Counted from the first letter of the stretch, positions 19,063-27,994 are shown. The stretch is 64,000 bases of DNA from Lachnospiraceae bacterium (GCA_017442865.1 JAFRXK010000074.1:88406-152405); one strand, 5' to 3'. Translations and numbers: made by a program. The notes: generated by a model from the letters alone, not told the origin.

Positions 19063-19715
19063 TTGTAGTTTTCTCCTTATAATTATTTTTTTATTTTTAA
19101 TTCTTAATTACAAACAAATAATAATATAATAGTTTTTCTGAGACTTTCCCCCTTTCATTATAATTTTCATACATCAAACTGTTTTTACTGGAAATTTCTA
19201 CTATACTTTTATTTGTTAAAAAATACTTCGTTTTATATTAAATTCGTTACGTTCATAAATCGGGATTGTTGCTAAAGGCTCTGCAGAATACAATAATAGG
19301 ATGTGAAATAAATTAGTTTTAATCTGCAGCAAACCAGAAATCATTGTTAAAGAATATCCGTATGCAATTTGCATACAACAATGTTTATTTTTATTCATTT
19401 TTCAGAAATCAAATGTATACTCTTGCCGAAAAAAAACCCTCTTTTAATATATTATATAACATGATAGGTGTCAATATGTATTTCAAACGTTTTCGAAGCT
19501 TTTTTGCCGATTTTACAAGCTTTTTTATTATTTTTTTTGTGAATTATTAAACGTTTTCGTTATTATTAAATTCATTATGGATGTTATTTTTGTCACTATA
19601 GAAATAAGCGCCAAAATACGGGTATAATCAACACCTGCATTTTGGCGCTCTTTTTTTACAAAAACATTAATATTTATTCAATCTATAGTGTTTATCAATT
19701 TCTCACACTTCAAAA
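19063..19715. other. AT-rich region upstream of the CxxC-repeat gene
   Basis: No convincing gene. It contains two AAACGTTTTCG sites (starting 19485 and 19549, 64 bases apart) and an orphan terminator at 19607-19657. Short open frames here are AT-rich and lack good ribosome-binding sites. Confidence 0.55.
19607..19657 (+). terminator. Orphan rho-independent terminator
   Basis: AGCGCCAAAAT (19607-19617) pairs exactly with ATTTTGGCGCT (19639-19649), followed by eight pyrimidines including a T7 run on the plus strand. No plus-strand gene precedes it, so it may end a small RNA or a decayed gene. Confidence 0.75.
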
Positions 19716-19838
19716 TTAATTACCTGTTGCCGGTATTTCCTGTCTTGATATAATCACGCCACATTTCTTACAATAAGTCTCTAATATTCCTGCTTCTGTA
19801 GCTGTCGGCTACTTGATTATTCTTGTTGAAATACATTA
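19716..19838 (-). pseudogene. Relic of a CxxC-repeat protein
   Basis: Minus-strand translation reads CISTRIIK, stop, PTATEAGILETYCKKCG, then VIISRQEIPATGN and stop. This matches the long repeat form of the neighbouring giant protein (STRTIQPTCGANGRTEYYCTKC...IPATGK), with the first Cys changed to Ala and an internal TAG. Stops bound it at both ends. It is the remnant of a second or longer repeat gene. Confidence 0.8.
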
Positions 19839-20192
19839 AAGAATGACTTTATTTATCAACATTATTATCATAAAAAAGTGGAACTAAATACTGCAGTTGA
19901 GGAATTTGTTACGTACAATATAATAGTTTACAACCGCATTCATATAATAATTACAAAACGCCTTATGAGGCACGCTACTTGATTGAATAAATCTCGCAAC
20001 AATATTATTAGGTTATAATATTGCGAAAACACTTGTCCACAACAAATATGTTATTTTAATTGATAAAAACTCAACCATTTTTAAACAAATGGAGTTGTTT
20101 ATCAACTTTAAAAACATATTAAATAAATAGTCTAATAAACGTTGCCGTAAAAACAAAATACTATCTATTTAGTTTTTATTTTCTAATTCAAC
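19839..20192. other. AT-rich decayed region
   Basis: No gene was found. It contains small inverted repeats with ATTGCG/TATTATA character but no readable product. It lies between the repeat relic and the secreted protein at 20193. Confidence 0.5.
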
Positions 20193-21395
20193 CTATTTCA
20201 CAGTGATTGTAATAGTCTTTGAAATACTATTACCACTTACATCTGTTGCCGTTATTACAATCTTATGTGTTCCTACAGAAAGTGATGCTCCTTTAAACGA
20301 ATTCAGTCCACTTGTATCTCCTATGTTACAACTTTTCGGATTGCTAAATTTACTTATATTGGCATATTTTACTCCATCTAATGTACCAGTTACTGTTTTT
20401 AAATTGTAATTGGACGTTATAGTTCCTCCGATACTGCATGATTTACCTTTATTAATTGTATATGATGTTTTGGTTGGATTAATTGCCAATGTTGATGATG
20501 TTGTTGTGCCTGTAAATGGTACATTCTCTTTAGAATATTTCAATATCTCGTTAACCGCATCTGTTGACCAAATTGTATTCTTCGAGAACCAATCTCTTAA
20601 CGTATCCTCAAACAATACACGATTCATAATAACGTACCCCGTTCCATTTTGCGGAGTCATAAAGTCTCCAAATGTTGAAAGATAATAGTTGGTTTTATCA
20701 GATATATATCCTGTTAAACATCCAAGCGACCATGCTTCATTACTATCACTGCGTTTGTTTGCAATAATTGGTTTCTCACTTTTTCGTCCATGAATTAAAA
20801 TATCTGTAGATGTAAGCGTTTCATAAGACGAAGACGTAAGATACACTGATTTTGTACCAGAAAGCACATATGCCTTACATCCTGTAGTCCTGTAACTTTT
20901 TGTCTTAAATTCAAACTTATAAATTCCATCTTTTAATGTTCCCGGACCATAGCTACTTTTATCACCATCTAATTGATTTGTATAACAACCTACTGCAACT
21001 GGATCATCAGGCATAGTTGAAAAATACGGACTGCAAGATAATAATACTGGCTTACCATTTTGATTTGCAACCATAAGTAATGCCGCATTATTTCTTGTAT
21101 CATTGTATGTTGTTCTAACTAATCTACTAGCTCCTTCATAGAAAAACAATAAAGTATTACTTGTATCCTTCAAGCAATTCTGTAAATCAGTATTGTTGTT
21201 AATATATGTCTTTATCGAACTGTTTATGTAATCTTTTGCATCTTCTTTTATGTTTGGGTTGCTTTTAATACTCGAACATAATTCTGTATAATCAAACGCA
21301 TCAGAATTCGCAGCTGAAGCAGGAATTGTTACAAACAATTGAAATATTAAAACTAATGATATAAAAAGCGCTATTTTTTTCTTTAACTTTATCAT
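20193..21395 (-). CDS. Secreted protein with HG...SLGC motif and C-terminal Ig-like domain
   Basis: 400 residues. A signal peptide ends at ASA-AN (about residue 29). The middle (about 150-270) contains ILIHGRKSEK and, about 15 residues on, AWSLGCLTGY, resembling the H-G...S-x-G-C active site of YkuD-type L,D-transpeptidases and related cysteine peptidases of the cell wall. This is inferred from a short motif only. The C-terminal 85 residues look like a bacterial Ig/Big-type beta domain (GTITSNYNLKTVTGTLDG ... KIVITATDVSGN). AAAAGGAG lies upstream of the ATG. It is AT-rich like the rest of the island. Alternative: a substrate-binding surface protein without catalysis. Confidence 0.65.
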   Translation of the reverse strand: MIKLKKKIALFISLVLIFQLFVTIPASAANSDAFDYTELCSSIKSNPNIKEDAKDYINSSIKTYINNNTDLQNCLKDTSNTLLFFYEGASRLVRTTYNDTRNNAALLMVANQNGKPVLLSCSPYFSTMPDDPVAVGCYTNQLDGDKSSYGPGTLKDGIYKFEFKTKSYRTTGCKAYVLSGTKSVYLTSSSYETLTSTDILIHGRKSEKPIIANKRSDSNEAWSLGCLTGYISDKTNYYLSTFGDFMTPQNGTGYVIMNRVLFEDTLRDWFSKNTIWSTDAVNEILKYSKENVPFTGTTTSSTLAINPTKTSYTINKGKSCSIGGTITSNYNLKTVTGTLDGVKYANISKFSNPKSCNIGDTSGLNSFKGASLSVGTHKIVITATDVSGNSISKTITITVK

Positions 21396-22596
21396 AATAA
21401 TTTTCTCCTTTTTATTTATCTTTTTTTAATTATCTATAGTCTTTCATTTTTTTATATAATTTACTGTAATTTTTAGGTCTTGTTTGTTTAAATACATAAA
21501 TAGTTTTTGATTATGTATTTATGACATTATCAATCAAAGCCAACACAAAAAAATTAATATAGACGCAAAATGACTGTTTCATGGCGGAACACCAAAAATA
21601 AAACTTATTATCTTTTTAAAAGCGTATACATCTCCTCAAATTGTATTATAGTAATTATTTGAGACTTTCTCAAAAGTCTTTAAAGCTATTAAATTGTAGT
21701 CTATTCGTCAGCTAATAATTAAGCTTCACTATAATGTGTAAAATATTGTTTGTTTGATAAAATATTATTTTAGTAAATAATTGCAAAACATTATAACTAC
21801 AAATTATTTGTACATTTGTTAATTTATTAATTCATACTTTAACGATAGATATCGTAATATTCTCAATTTTCCTCTTGAGTCATTTTAATTTTGTATCTTA
21901 AGCATCCAAAATGTACTTATGTCTTGAAAACAACTTTTTTGTGTCTTAATTTTTTTATTGTAATTTATTACAAAACATCTAGTGTTATATTTATTTTTTT
22001 CAAACCATGAATTAAATTTTACATAATATAATAGCGTGATTTCTAAATTAAATTTACAAACAATCGGTCGAAACAAAATCAAAAATAATAATCTGAAAAC
22101 CTCTTTATGCAATTTTCATATATCTACTTTATGCTATAAAAACAGTAAAACTTACCTGCATCGTTAATAAAATTAGTCCTTATACATAAATATAATACAC
22201 GATATATTTTATGTCAATAATATTATTAAACGTTTTTTTGTTTTTTACCATATTTGTCTGTTTATTTGTTTTAAATTAATTATTTTTCAAACATTTTAAA
22301 TGTTTTTATACTTTTACATCTATACTGTTTTCAAAACAATATTTTTATAATTAACTGCATATTATACAATCAATACTGCGATCTATGCCAATGGTATTGA
22401 TAATGAACAAAAAAAGACTCTGAACCTCGTCAACGAACACAAAATTCAAAGTCTTTTTTATTTTTCAATTCACAGCATCTATTTACACGGCTTATTTCAC
22501 ACGAATCACCATACTGTACAGTTTGATATTCTAATATATTGCAATCATGCGCATTTTAGCCCCCCAGCACTCAACGTTTTCATAATCATCCGCATT
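21396..22596. other. Long AT-rich gene-free region
   Basis: About 1.2 kb with no convincing coding signal. It contains an AAACGTTT site at 22228, a terminator for the PTS gene and a duplicated copy of the PTS gene's last codons (about 22555-22597). The minus-strand frame at 21885-22112 lacks a ribosome-binding site and looks random. Confidence 0.6.
22408..22460 (-). terminator. Terminator of the PTS gene
   Basis: AAAAAAAGACTCTGAA and TTCAAAGTCTTTTTT form a long hairpin with T-runs on both strands. It lies about 140 bases past the PTS stop. Confidence 0.75.
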
Positions 22597-22640
22597 TTAA
22601 TCCGTCATACACTCCACGTCCTCATAATCATCCGCATTTA
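22555..22640 (-). repeat. Tandem duplication of the PTS 3' end
   Basis: The last codons of the PTS gene (NADDYEDVECMTD, stop) are followed in the same frame by a diverged copy reading NADDYENVECWGAKMR. The two DNA copies share GCGGATGATTATGA at their start. Confidence 0.75.
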
Positions 22641-24690
22641 TAAGCATGACTGCCACAATATCACTGTAGCCCGCTGCTTTTATCTTCGCTCTGTCAAAGA
22701 GGATGAGCGGCTGGCCCGCCTTTACGGTATCGCCCTCCTTAACAAGGCACTCAAAGCCCTCGCCCTTCATTTTGACGGTATCAATGCCAACATGAATGAG
22801 TATCTCCATGCCATTTGATTCTACGCCAACTGCATGGTTTGTTTCTGTTACTGAAGTGATTACGCCATCAAACGGGGCTACTGCCTTATCCTCTGATGGC
22901 ACGATTCCAACGCCTGTTCCGAGAATGCCGGTTGCAAAGGTTTCGTCCGGAATGTCCGCCTGTGAAATTACACGGCCTGTAACCGGTTTGAGAACCTTTC
23001 CTGCCTCGCAGCTTATAATTGTCTGCTTCGGAGCATCAAATTTTTCGCACGAAGTGTTTGCTTTTGCCACAGAGGCACTTTTGTTTTCTGCGCAAGCCTT
23101 TGCTTTTCCGGCAGAAGCATTTTTGTTTTCTGCGCAAGCCTTAGCTTTTCCGACAGAAGCATTTGCATCCCCGGCTAAAGTATCTGCGCTCTTTGCTCCA
23201 AAGGAGCCTGATTTTAATGCAGCTGACAATGCATCTGCCACAGACTGGACGCTCATGCCGATAACAACCTGCAGCGCATTCTTTCCTGCCTTCATGACAC
23301 CCTTTGCGCCCGCAGCCTTAAGGGTCTGCTCTGATATTGCATCCATATTCTTTATTTCAAGTCTGAGTCTTGTAATACAGTTGTCAACTGTCATTACATT
23401 GTCTTTTCCGCCAAGGCCGTCTATAAGACTGCCGATATTTACGCCTGCTACTATCTGCGCATCTCCCGAAGTCTCGCCGTCTGCGCTCATCTCATTTACA
23501 TCATCCTCCTCGCGGCCCGGAGTCTTTAAATTAAACCTTGTAATCATAAATCTGAACACAAGGTAGAATATCACGAATGCCGCAATTCCGTAAGGGATAA
23601 TCTGCCATGTGCTCTGTGCCGCAGGCAGTGATGATGAAAAGAGCAGGTCGGTTGCTCCGGCTGAGAATGCGAAGCCTGCCCTAAAGCCTGTAAGCGCAAC
23701 TAAAAATGTAAATATACCGTAAAGCAGCGCATAAACAAAATATAAAACAGGTGCTGCGAACATAAATGCAAATTCAAACGGCTCGGTGATACCGCAGACA
23801 AATGCACATACTGCCGCCGAAGAAAGAATACCTATGGCTATTTTCTTCTTTGTATCCTTTGCGCTTTGTACCATCGCAAGCGCTGCCCCCGGCACGCCGA
23901 ACATCATACAAGGGAAGAATCCCGACATATAAATTCCGAGAGACCATGAAACATCCGCAGAAGTGTCGCCTGCCCAATAATGAGTAATGTCACCGAGACC
24001 GATTGTGTCGAACCAGAAAACATTATTAAGCGCATGGTGCAGTCCGAAAGGAATAAGCAGACGGTTTAAGAATGCATAAATACCTGCGCCAAGCGGACCC
24101 ATACCGCTTATTGCCTTGCCTAACATTACAAGTCCGCCGAAAATTAAAGGCCATACAAACATCAATACAGCCGCTGCTGCAACCGATACGAGACCCGCAA
24201 CAATAATAGTGCTTCGCTTGCCGCTGAAGAACGCCAGCCAGTCCGGCAGCTTTGTATCCTTGAAGCGGTTGTAGCATGCCGCGCCTATTAAGCCTGCAAG
24301 AATACCTATAAACGGGTTCTGTATTTTCTGAAATGCCAGCAGCGACGTTTCATTGTCTGCAACTGATTTAACAATACTTGTTACGAGCGACGGCTGTAAA
24401 AGTGTGGTCAGCATCAGCCACGAAACCAGCGATGTAATGGCTGCCGTGCTGTCCTTCTCCTTTGCCATACCGACGCCTACGCCGACAGCAAACAAAATCG
24501 CAATGTTGTCAATAATTGCGCCGCCCGCCTTCACCAGATACAATCCGATAAGCTGCGTAACGCCCGAAATCTCACTTCCCTGCATTGAGGCAGGACATAA
24601 AAGATAACCGATACCCATGAGGATACCACATAGTGGCAGACACGCCACAGGAAGCATAATCGCTTTACCTAACTTCTGAAAAAATTTCAT
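22597..24690 (-). CDS. PTS glucose-family EIICBA component
   Basis: A 697-residue single-chain sugar transporter of the glucose/N-acetylglucosamine PTS family. The EIIC membrane domain (about residues 1-390) begins with MKFFQKLGKAIMLPVA. EIIB (about 415-490) has the phospho-Cys in VDNCITRLRL. EIIA (about 560-697) has the phospho-His in ILIHVGIDTV. The EIIB-EIIA linker carries an Ala/Lys-rich 14-residue tandem duplication. The ATG at 24690 has GGAGGG upstream; the longer frame to 24744 lacks one and would run through a hairpin. Sugar specificity cannot be told from sequence; glucose or GlcNAc are both possible. Confidence 0.9.
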   Translation of the reverse strand: MKFFQKLGKAIMLPVACLPLCGILMGIGYLLCPASMQGSEISGVTQLIGLYLVKAGGAIIDNIAILFAVGVGVGMAKEKDSTAAITSLVSWLMLTTLLQPSLVTSIVKSVADNETSLLAFQKIQNPFIGILAGLIGAACYNRFKDTKLPDWLAFFSGKRSTIIVAGLVSVAAAAVLMFVWPLIFGGLVMLGKAISGMGPLGAGIYAFLNRLLIPFGLHHALNNVFWFDTIGLGDITHYWAGDTSADVSWSLGIYMSGFFPCMMFGVPGAALAMVQSAKDTKKKIAIGILSSAAVCAFVCGITEPFEFAFMFAAPVLYFVYALLYGIFTFLVALTGFRAGFAFSAGATDLLFSSSLPAAQSTWQIIPYGIAAFVIFYLVFRFMITRFNLKTPGREEDDVNEMSADGETSGDAQIVAGVNIGSLIDGLGGKDNVMTVDNCITRLRLEIKNMDAISEQTLKAAGAKGVMKAGKNALQVVIGMSVQSVADALSAALKSGSFGAKSADTLAGDANASVGKAKACAENKNASAGKAKACAENKSASVAKANTSCEKFDAPKQTIISCEAGKVLKPVTGRVISQADIPDETFATGILGTGVGIVPSEDKAVAPFDGVITSVTETNHAVGVESNGMEILIHVGIDTVKMKGEGFECLVKEGDTVKAGQPLILFDRAKIKAAGYSDIVAVMLINADDYEDVECMTD
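23080..23170 (-). repeat. 42-bp in-frame duplication in the PTS linker
   Basis: Two near-identical units encoding AENK(N/S)AS(A/V)GKAKAC-like sequence, with a third partial copy, between EIIB and EIIA. Confidence 0.8.
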
Positions 24691-24709
24691 TGCAAACCCT
24701 CCGTATTCC

Positions 24710-24729
24710 GGTATCTGCGCACAGATACC
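24710..24729. promoter_or_regulatory. Hairpin just before the PTS ribosome-binding site
   Basis: GGTATCTG and CAGATACC pair perfectly around four bases, eight bases upstream of the GGAGGG of the PTS gene. It could affect translation start or mRNA stability. It does not match a known antiterminator target by eye. Confidence 0.5.
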
Positions 24730-24995
24730 ATATGTAATTTTCAACTTCCTAAAAATATTAAAGGAATAAATACCTTCTGACTATAATTTTATTTTGTTTA
24801 TACTAAAAAAGCAACTGCAACTACAGTCTTTGTTTGTATAATTATGTTTTTATTGCAAAAACCGCCGCATATTTTATAACAATATTACATTCTGCTTATA
24901 TGGCGTATCAAACTATTGACATCATTCCTTTTCGCCGCTTTTGCAATCCTTGCGAGTATTTCGTATCACATTGGGTTTTATGAATAATACAAAAA
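24730..24995. other. PTS upstream region
   Basis: AT-rich promoter region with no gene seen. TATAAT-like elements occur near 24783 on the minus strand but no good -35 was identified. Confidence 0.4.
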
Positions 24996-25044
24996 AGAGT
25001 ATATCCTCAATATGACATCTAAAATTCATACCGGGATATACTCT
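24996..25044 (-). terminator. Terminator of cysK
   Basis: AGAGTATATCC (24997-25007) pairs with GGATATACTCT (25034-25044). On the minus strand five or more T follow. Confidence 0.85.
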
Positions 25045-25096
25045 CTTTTCATATAAGATTTATCTATATTAATTTTGCTATGAATAGATTTTTATA

Positions 25097-26023
25097 TTAT
25101 GAAAACAGCGGTGTTGACAAATATCTGTCGCCTGTGTCAGGAAGCAGTGCAACTATTGTCTTGCCCTTGTTTTCAGGTCTTTTTGCAAGCTCCTTTGCTG
25201 CCCATACTGCCGCACCTGATGAAATACCCACAAGCACGCCCTCTGTTCTTGCAATCTCGCGGCCTGTTGCAAATGCATCATCATTTTCAACTGTGATAAT
25301 CTCATCATAAATCTCTGTATTAAGAGTGTCCGGAACGAAGCCTGCGCCGATTCCCTGAATCTTGTGCGCTCCGGCAACACCTGTTGAAAGCACCGGTGAT
25401 GAAGCCGGCTCTACTGCCACAATCTTCACATTCGGATTCTTTGACTTTAAGTATTCGCCTACGCCGCTGACTGTACCGCCTGTACCTACGCCTGCTACGA
25501 AGATATCCACTGTTCCATCTGTATCCTCCCAGATTTCAGGTCCTGTTGTTGCTCTGTGAGCAGCAGGATTTACAGGGTTTACAAACTGTCCCGGGATAAA
25601 GCTGTTCGGAATCTCAGCTGCAAGCTCTTCTGCCTTTGCGATTGCACCCTTCATACCCTTTGCGCCCTCTGTAAGCACAAGCTCTGCGCCGTATGCCTTT
25701 AAAAGATTTCTGCGCTCAACGCTCATGGTCTCAGGCATGGTAATGATAAGTCTCCAGCCGTTGGCTGCCGCAACAGAAGCGAGGCCGATGCCTGTATTAC
25801 CGCTTGTCGGCTCAATTATAACCGAATCATCCTTTAAAATGCCCTTTGCCTTTGCATCCTCTAATATCGCCTTTGCGATTCTATCCTTTACGCTTCCTGC
25901 CGGGTTGAAATACTCAAGCTTTGCAAGAATTGTTGCATCCAGCCCGTTTGCCTTGTTGAAGTTTGCAAGCTCAAGCAGCGGTGTGCCGCCTACTAAATCT
26001 GTGATTTTTTTATAAACCTTCAT
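25097..26023 (-). CDS. cysK: Cysteine synthase (O-acetylserine sulfhydrylase)
   Basis: 308 residues, normal for CysK. This PLP enzyme makes L-cysteine from O-acetylserine and sulfide. PLP lysine K46 lies in NPAGSVKDR; the substrate loop [12 protein letters not shown] and the phosphate-binding [10 protein letters not shown] are intact. GGAGG lies upstream of the ATG. It is 363 bases downstream of the second metY on the same strand, with a hairpin and an apparent promoter of its own between them, so it may be both read through and independently transcribed. Confidence 0.95.
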   Translation of the reverse strand: MKVYKKITDLVGGTPLLELANFNKANGLDATILAKLEYFNPAGSVKDRIAKAILEDAKAKGILKDDSVIIEPTSGNTGIGLASVAAANGWRLIITMPETMSVERRNLLKAYGAELVLTEGAKGMKGAIAKAEELAAEIPNSFIPGQFVNPVNPAAHRATTGPEIWEDTDGTVDIFVAGVGTGGTVSGVGEYLKSKNPNVKIVAVEPASSPVLSTGVAGAHKIQGIGAGFVPDTLNTEIYDEIITVENDDAFATGREIARTEGVLVGISSGAAVWAAKELAKRPENKGKTIVALLPDTGDRYLSTPLFS

Positions 26024-26137
26024 GTCAAAACCTCCAAAAAAATATGTTATTTAAATTAAGCAATTAAAAACTATCTTATGTAAAAATAATGCTGCCATCC
26101 GCAAACATCCTGCGCTCCTTTAGCGCCTCATAATAAT

Positions 26138-26167
26138 TATATATACTTTTCAGCATACATTTGTCAA
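26138..26167 (-). promoter_or_regulatory. Probable cysK promoter
   Basis: Minus strand TTGACA (26167-26162) followed 16-18 bases later by TATATA/TATAAT-like sequence. This gives a leader of about 110 bases. Confidence 0.65.
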
Positions 26168-26194
26168 CTGATATGCAACCGTTCTTTTAATATA

Positions 26195-26270
26195 TAATGA
26201 TCACTTCTGCCGGTCTGCATTTTGCAGAGTCAGCAGATAGATTTAGGTAAAGCGCCGACAGAAGTGATAC
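26195..26270. terminator. Long inverted repeat after metY
   Basis: ATCACTTCTGCCGG pairs with CCGACAGAAGTGAT (one mismatch); an inner small hairpin TCTGCA/TGCAGA lies in the loop. There is no T-run after it on the minus strand, so its role as terminator is uncertain. Confidence 0.5.
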
Positions 26271-26386
26271 ATTCACATTAAGTACCAAAATGCATCGGAC
26301 ATACATTATCATTCAAACCACAGTCCAAAATATTGCATAGTGGCTGGTTTTGCTGCTTCAAATACGGCCTCAAATAATCATTTTGT

Positions 26387-27679
26387 TTATTTTACCGCTT
26401 CAAATGCAGCCTCTAAGTCCTCTAAGATATCATTTATATTTTCAGTACCGATTGAAAGTCTTATTGTGTTAGGCTTGATGCCCTGCTCTAAAAGCTCCTC
26501 ATCAGTGCACTGGCTGTGCGTGGTTGTTGCAGGATGAATAACCAGTGACTTAACGTCTGCAACATTTGCAAGCAGTGAGAAAAGCTCTAAGTGGTCAATG
26601 AAATCCTGAGCCTTCTGTGCGTCGCCCTTTATCTCAAATGTAAAGATTGAGCCGCCGCCGTTCGGGAAGTACTTCTTGTAAAGCTCCTGCTGAACCGGGT
26701 CAGTAGTCACTGACGGATGGTTTACATTCTCAACCTGCGGATGATTGTTTAAATATTCTGCAACCTTAAGCGCATTTTCAACATGTCTTTCTACACGAAG
26801 TGATAATGTCTCAAGTCCCTGCAGGAAGAAAAATGCGTGGAACGGTGAAAGTGTGGCTCCTGTATCACGAAGCAGAATTGCTCTTATCTTTGTGACAAAC
26901 GCTGCCGCTCCGACTGCCTGTGTAAATACTACTCCGTGGTAGCTTGGGTTCGGCTCTGTAAGTGACGGAAATTTGCCGCTTGCTTCCCAGTCAAACTTAC
27001 CGCTGTCAATAATCACGCCGCCGATTGTTGTACCGTGTCCACCGATAAACTTTGTAGCTGAATGAACCACGATATCTGCGCCGTACTCAATAGGGCGAAC
27101 AAGATAAGGTGTAGCAAATGTATTGTCAACTACAAGCGGAATCTTATGTGCATGTGCAATGCCTGCAATCTTCTCAATATCTACAACATCTGAGTTCGGA
27201 TTTCCGAGTGTCTCGATGAATACTGCCTTTGTGTTTTCTTTAATTGCACCCTCTAACTCTTCATAGTTAAACGGGTCAACGAATGTAGTCTCTATGCCGT
27301 ACTGTGGCAATGTGTGTGCCAGAAGGTTGTATGAACCACCGTAAATATTCTTTGCCGATACAATGTGGTCGCCATTCTGAGCAAGATTCTCTATAGTATA
27401 TGTAATAGCTGCCGCACCTGATGCAACTGCAAGCGCTGCAATACCGCCCTCCAGTGCAGCAATTCTCTTTTCAAAAACGTCCTCTGTAGGATTTGTAAGT
27501 CTGCCGTAAATGTTGCCGGCGTCCCTGAGTCCGAATCTGTCAGCAGCATGCCTGCTGTTGTGGAATACATAAGATGATGTCTGGTAAATCGGCACTGCCC
27601 TTGCGTCTGTAACCGGGTCAGCCTGCTCCTGTCCTACGTGTAACTGTAATGTCTCAAACCTGTATTTTCTATCTGCCAT
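26387..27679 (-). CDS. metY: O-acetylhomoserine sulfhydrylase (second copy)
   Basis: A 430-residue PLP enzyme of the Cys/Met metabolism family. It forms homocysteine from O-acetylhomoserine and sulfide. PLP lysine K210 lies in VVHSATKFIGGHGT; NIYGRLTNPTEDVFE and NTFATPYLVRP are typical of MetY. AGAGGT precedes the ATG. Upstream lies a strong promoter and a 23-codon ORF ending in four Cys codons, which suggests control by cysteine supply. cysK follows on the same strand. The copy at 6883-8166 has no such leader. Confidence 0.93.
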   Translation of the reverse strand: MADRKYRFETLQLHVGQEQADPVTDARAVPIYQTSSYVFHNSRHAADRFGLRDAGNIYGRLTNPTEDVFEKRIAALEGGIAALAVASGAAAITYTIENLAQNGDHIVSAKNIYGGSYNLLAHTLPQYGIETTFVDPFNYEELEGAIKENTKAVFIETLGNPNSDVVDIEKIAGIAHAHKIPLVVDNTFATPYLVRPIEYGADIVVHSATKFIGGHGTTIGGVIIDSGKFDWEASGKFPSLTEPNPSYHGVVFTQAVGAAAFVTKIRAILLRDTGATLSPFHAFFFLQGLETLSLRVERHVENALKVAEYLNNHPQVENVNHPSVTTDPVQQELYKKYFPNGGGSIFTFEIKGDAQKAQDFIDHLELFSLLANVADVKSLVIHPATTTHSQCTDEELLEQGIKPNTIRLSIGTENINDILEDLEAAFEAVK

Positions 27680-27717
27680 TTTAATCTACCTCTCACTAAT
27701 ATTTTTTAAGTTATTTC

Positions 27718-27751
27718 TTTCAACTCATAATCATAACCTTTTATGTTGAAA
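27718..27751 (-). promoter_or_regulatory. Hairpin between the Cys leader and metY
   Basis: TTTCAAC and GTTGAAA pair, with an inner CATAA/TTATG helix. It lies 30 bases past the leader ORF and just before the metY ribosome-binding site. The same CAAC could pair instead with GTTG formed by the last Cys codons of the leader, so the two structures may compete. No T-run follows, which argues against a classical terminator. Confidence 0.45.
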
Positions 27752-27782
27752 ATCAATGTATATTTTTATATAAACAGTCTCA

Positions 27783-27854
27783 TTACATACAACAGCAGCA
27801 CATTCGTCCATTTCTATAGTTTTCTCTTAACAAGTCTTTAAAAATCGTTGTCAT
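27783..27854 (-). CDS. Poly-cysteine leader peptide upstream of metY
   Basis: A 23-residue ORF beginning MTTIFKDLL and ending GRMCCCCM, stop TAA. The four Cys codons are TGC TGC TGT TGT. GGAGG lies at 27861-27865, six bases before the ATG, and a near-perfect promoter lies immediately upstream, so the ORF is the first thing translated on the transcript. Poly-Cys upstream ORFs controlling sulfur genes are described in mycobacteria; here the same logic appears to front metY (and perhaps cysK) in a clostridial genome. Function is inferred from position and codon content. Confidence 0.8.
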   Translation of the reverse strand: MTTIFKDLLRENYRNGRMCCCCM

Positions 27855-27891
27855 AATCTTCCTCCATGTCAATTATTTATTTATTAATGCG

Positions 27892-27920
27892 AGTATACTA
27901 CTATATTCATACTTTGTCAA
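27892..27920 (-). promoter_or_regulatory. Promoter of the Cys leader-metY unit
   Basis: Minus strand TTGACA (27920-27915), 17-base spacer, TATACT (27897-27892). The start is expected near 27885, about 20 bases before the leader's GGAGG. Confidence 0.85.
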
Positions 27921-27960
27921 TAGGAATTATAGAATTTATTTAAAAATTTTTTTATAACAG

Positions 27961-27994
27961 CAGGGCGCGGAAAGTCTTAGACTTTCCGCGCCTG
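27961..27994. terminator. Terminator of the beta-helix enzyme gene
   Basis: CAGGGCGCGGAAAGTC pairs with GACTTTCCGCGCCTG around TTA, one bulged base. The stem is very stable but has no immediate T-run. Confidence 0.65.

Larger units (their letters stand above)
26024..26386. other. metY-cysK intergenic region
   Basis: Contains a long inverted repeat (26195-26270), a minus-strand promoter for cysK (26138-26167) and a possible ten-codon ORF after AAAGGAG that has no Cys codon. No known riboswitch motif (SAM or T-box) was recognised. Confidence 0.6.

Noticed and set aside
19344..19550. 68-codon open frame on the plus strand before the orphan terminator
   Set aside because: Composition is Phe/Tyr-rich as expected from AT-rich DNA, and there is no Shine-Dalgarno. 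It overlaps the AAACGTTTTCG site.
21885..22112. 75-codon open frame on the minus strand
   Set aside because: No ribosome-binding site, very AT-rich, no recognisable domain, and it lies in a long decayed region.
26050..26120. Ten-codon ORF after AAAGGAG in the cysK leader as a second leader peptide
   Set aside because: It has a good ribosome-binding site but no Cys or Met run, so a sensing role is not supported.
26024..26386. Possible SAM or T-box riboswitch before cysK
   Set aside because: None of the conserved core sequences could be found; only a long inverted repeat and a promoter are visible.
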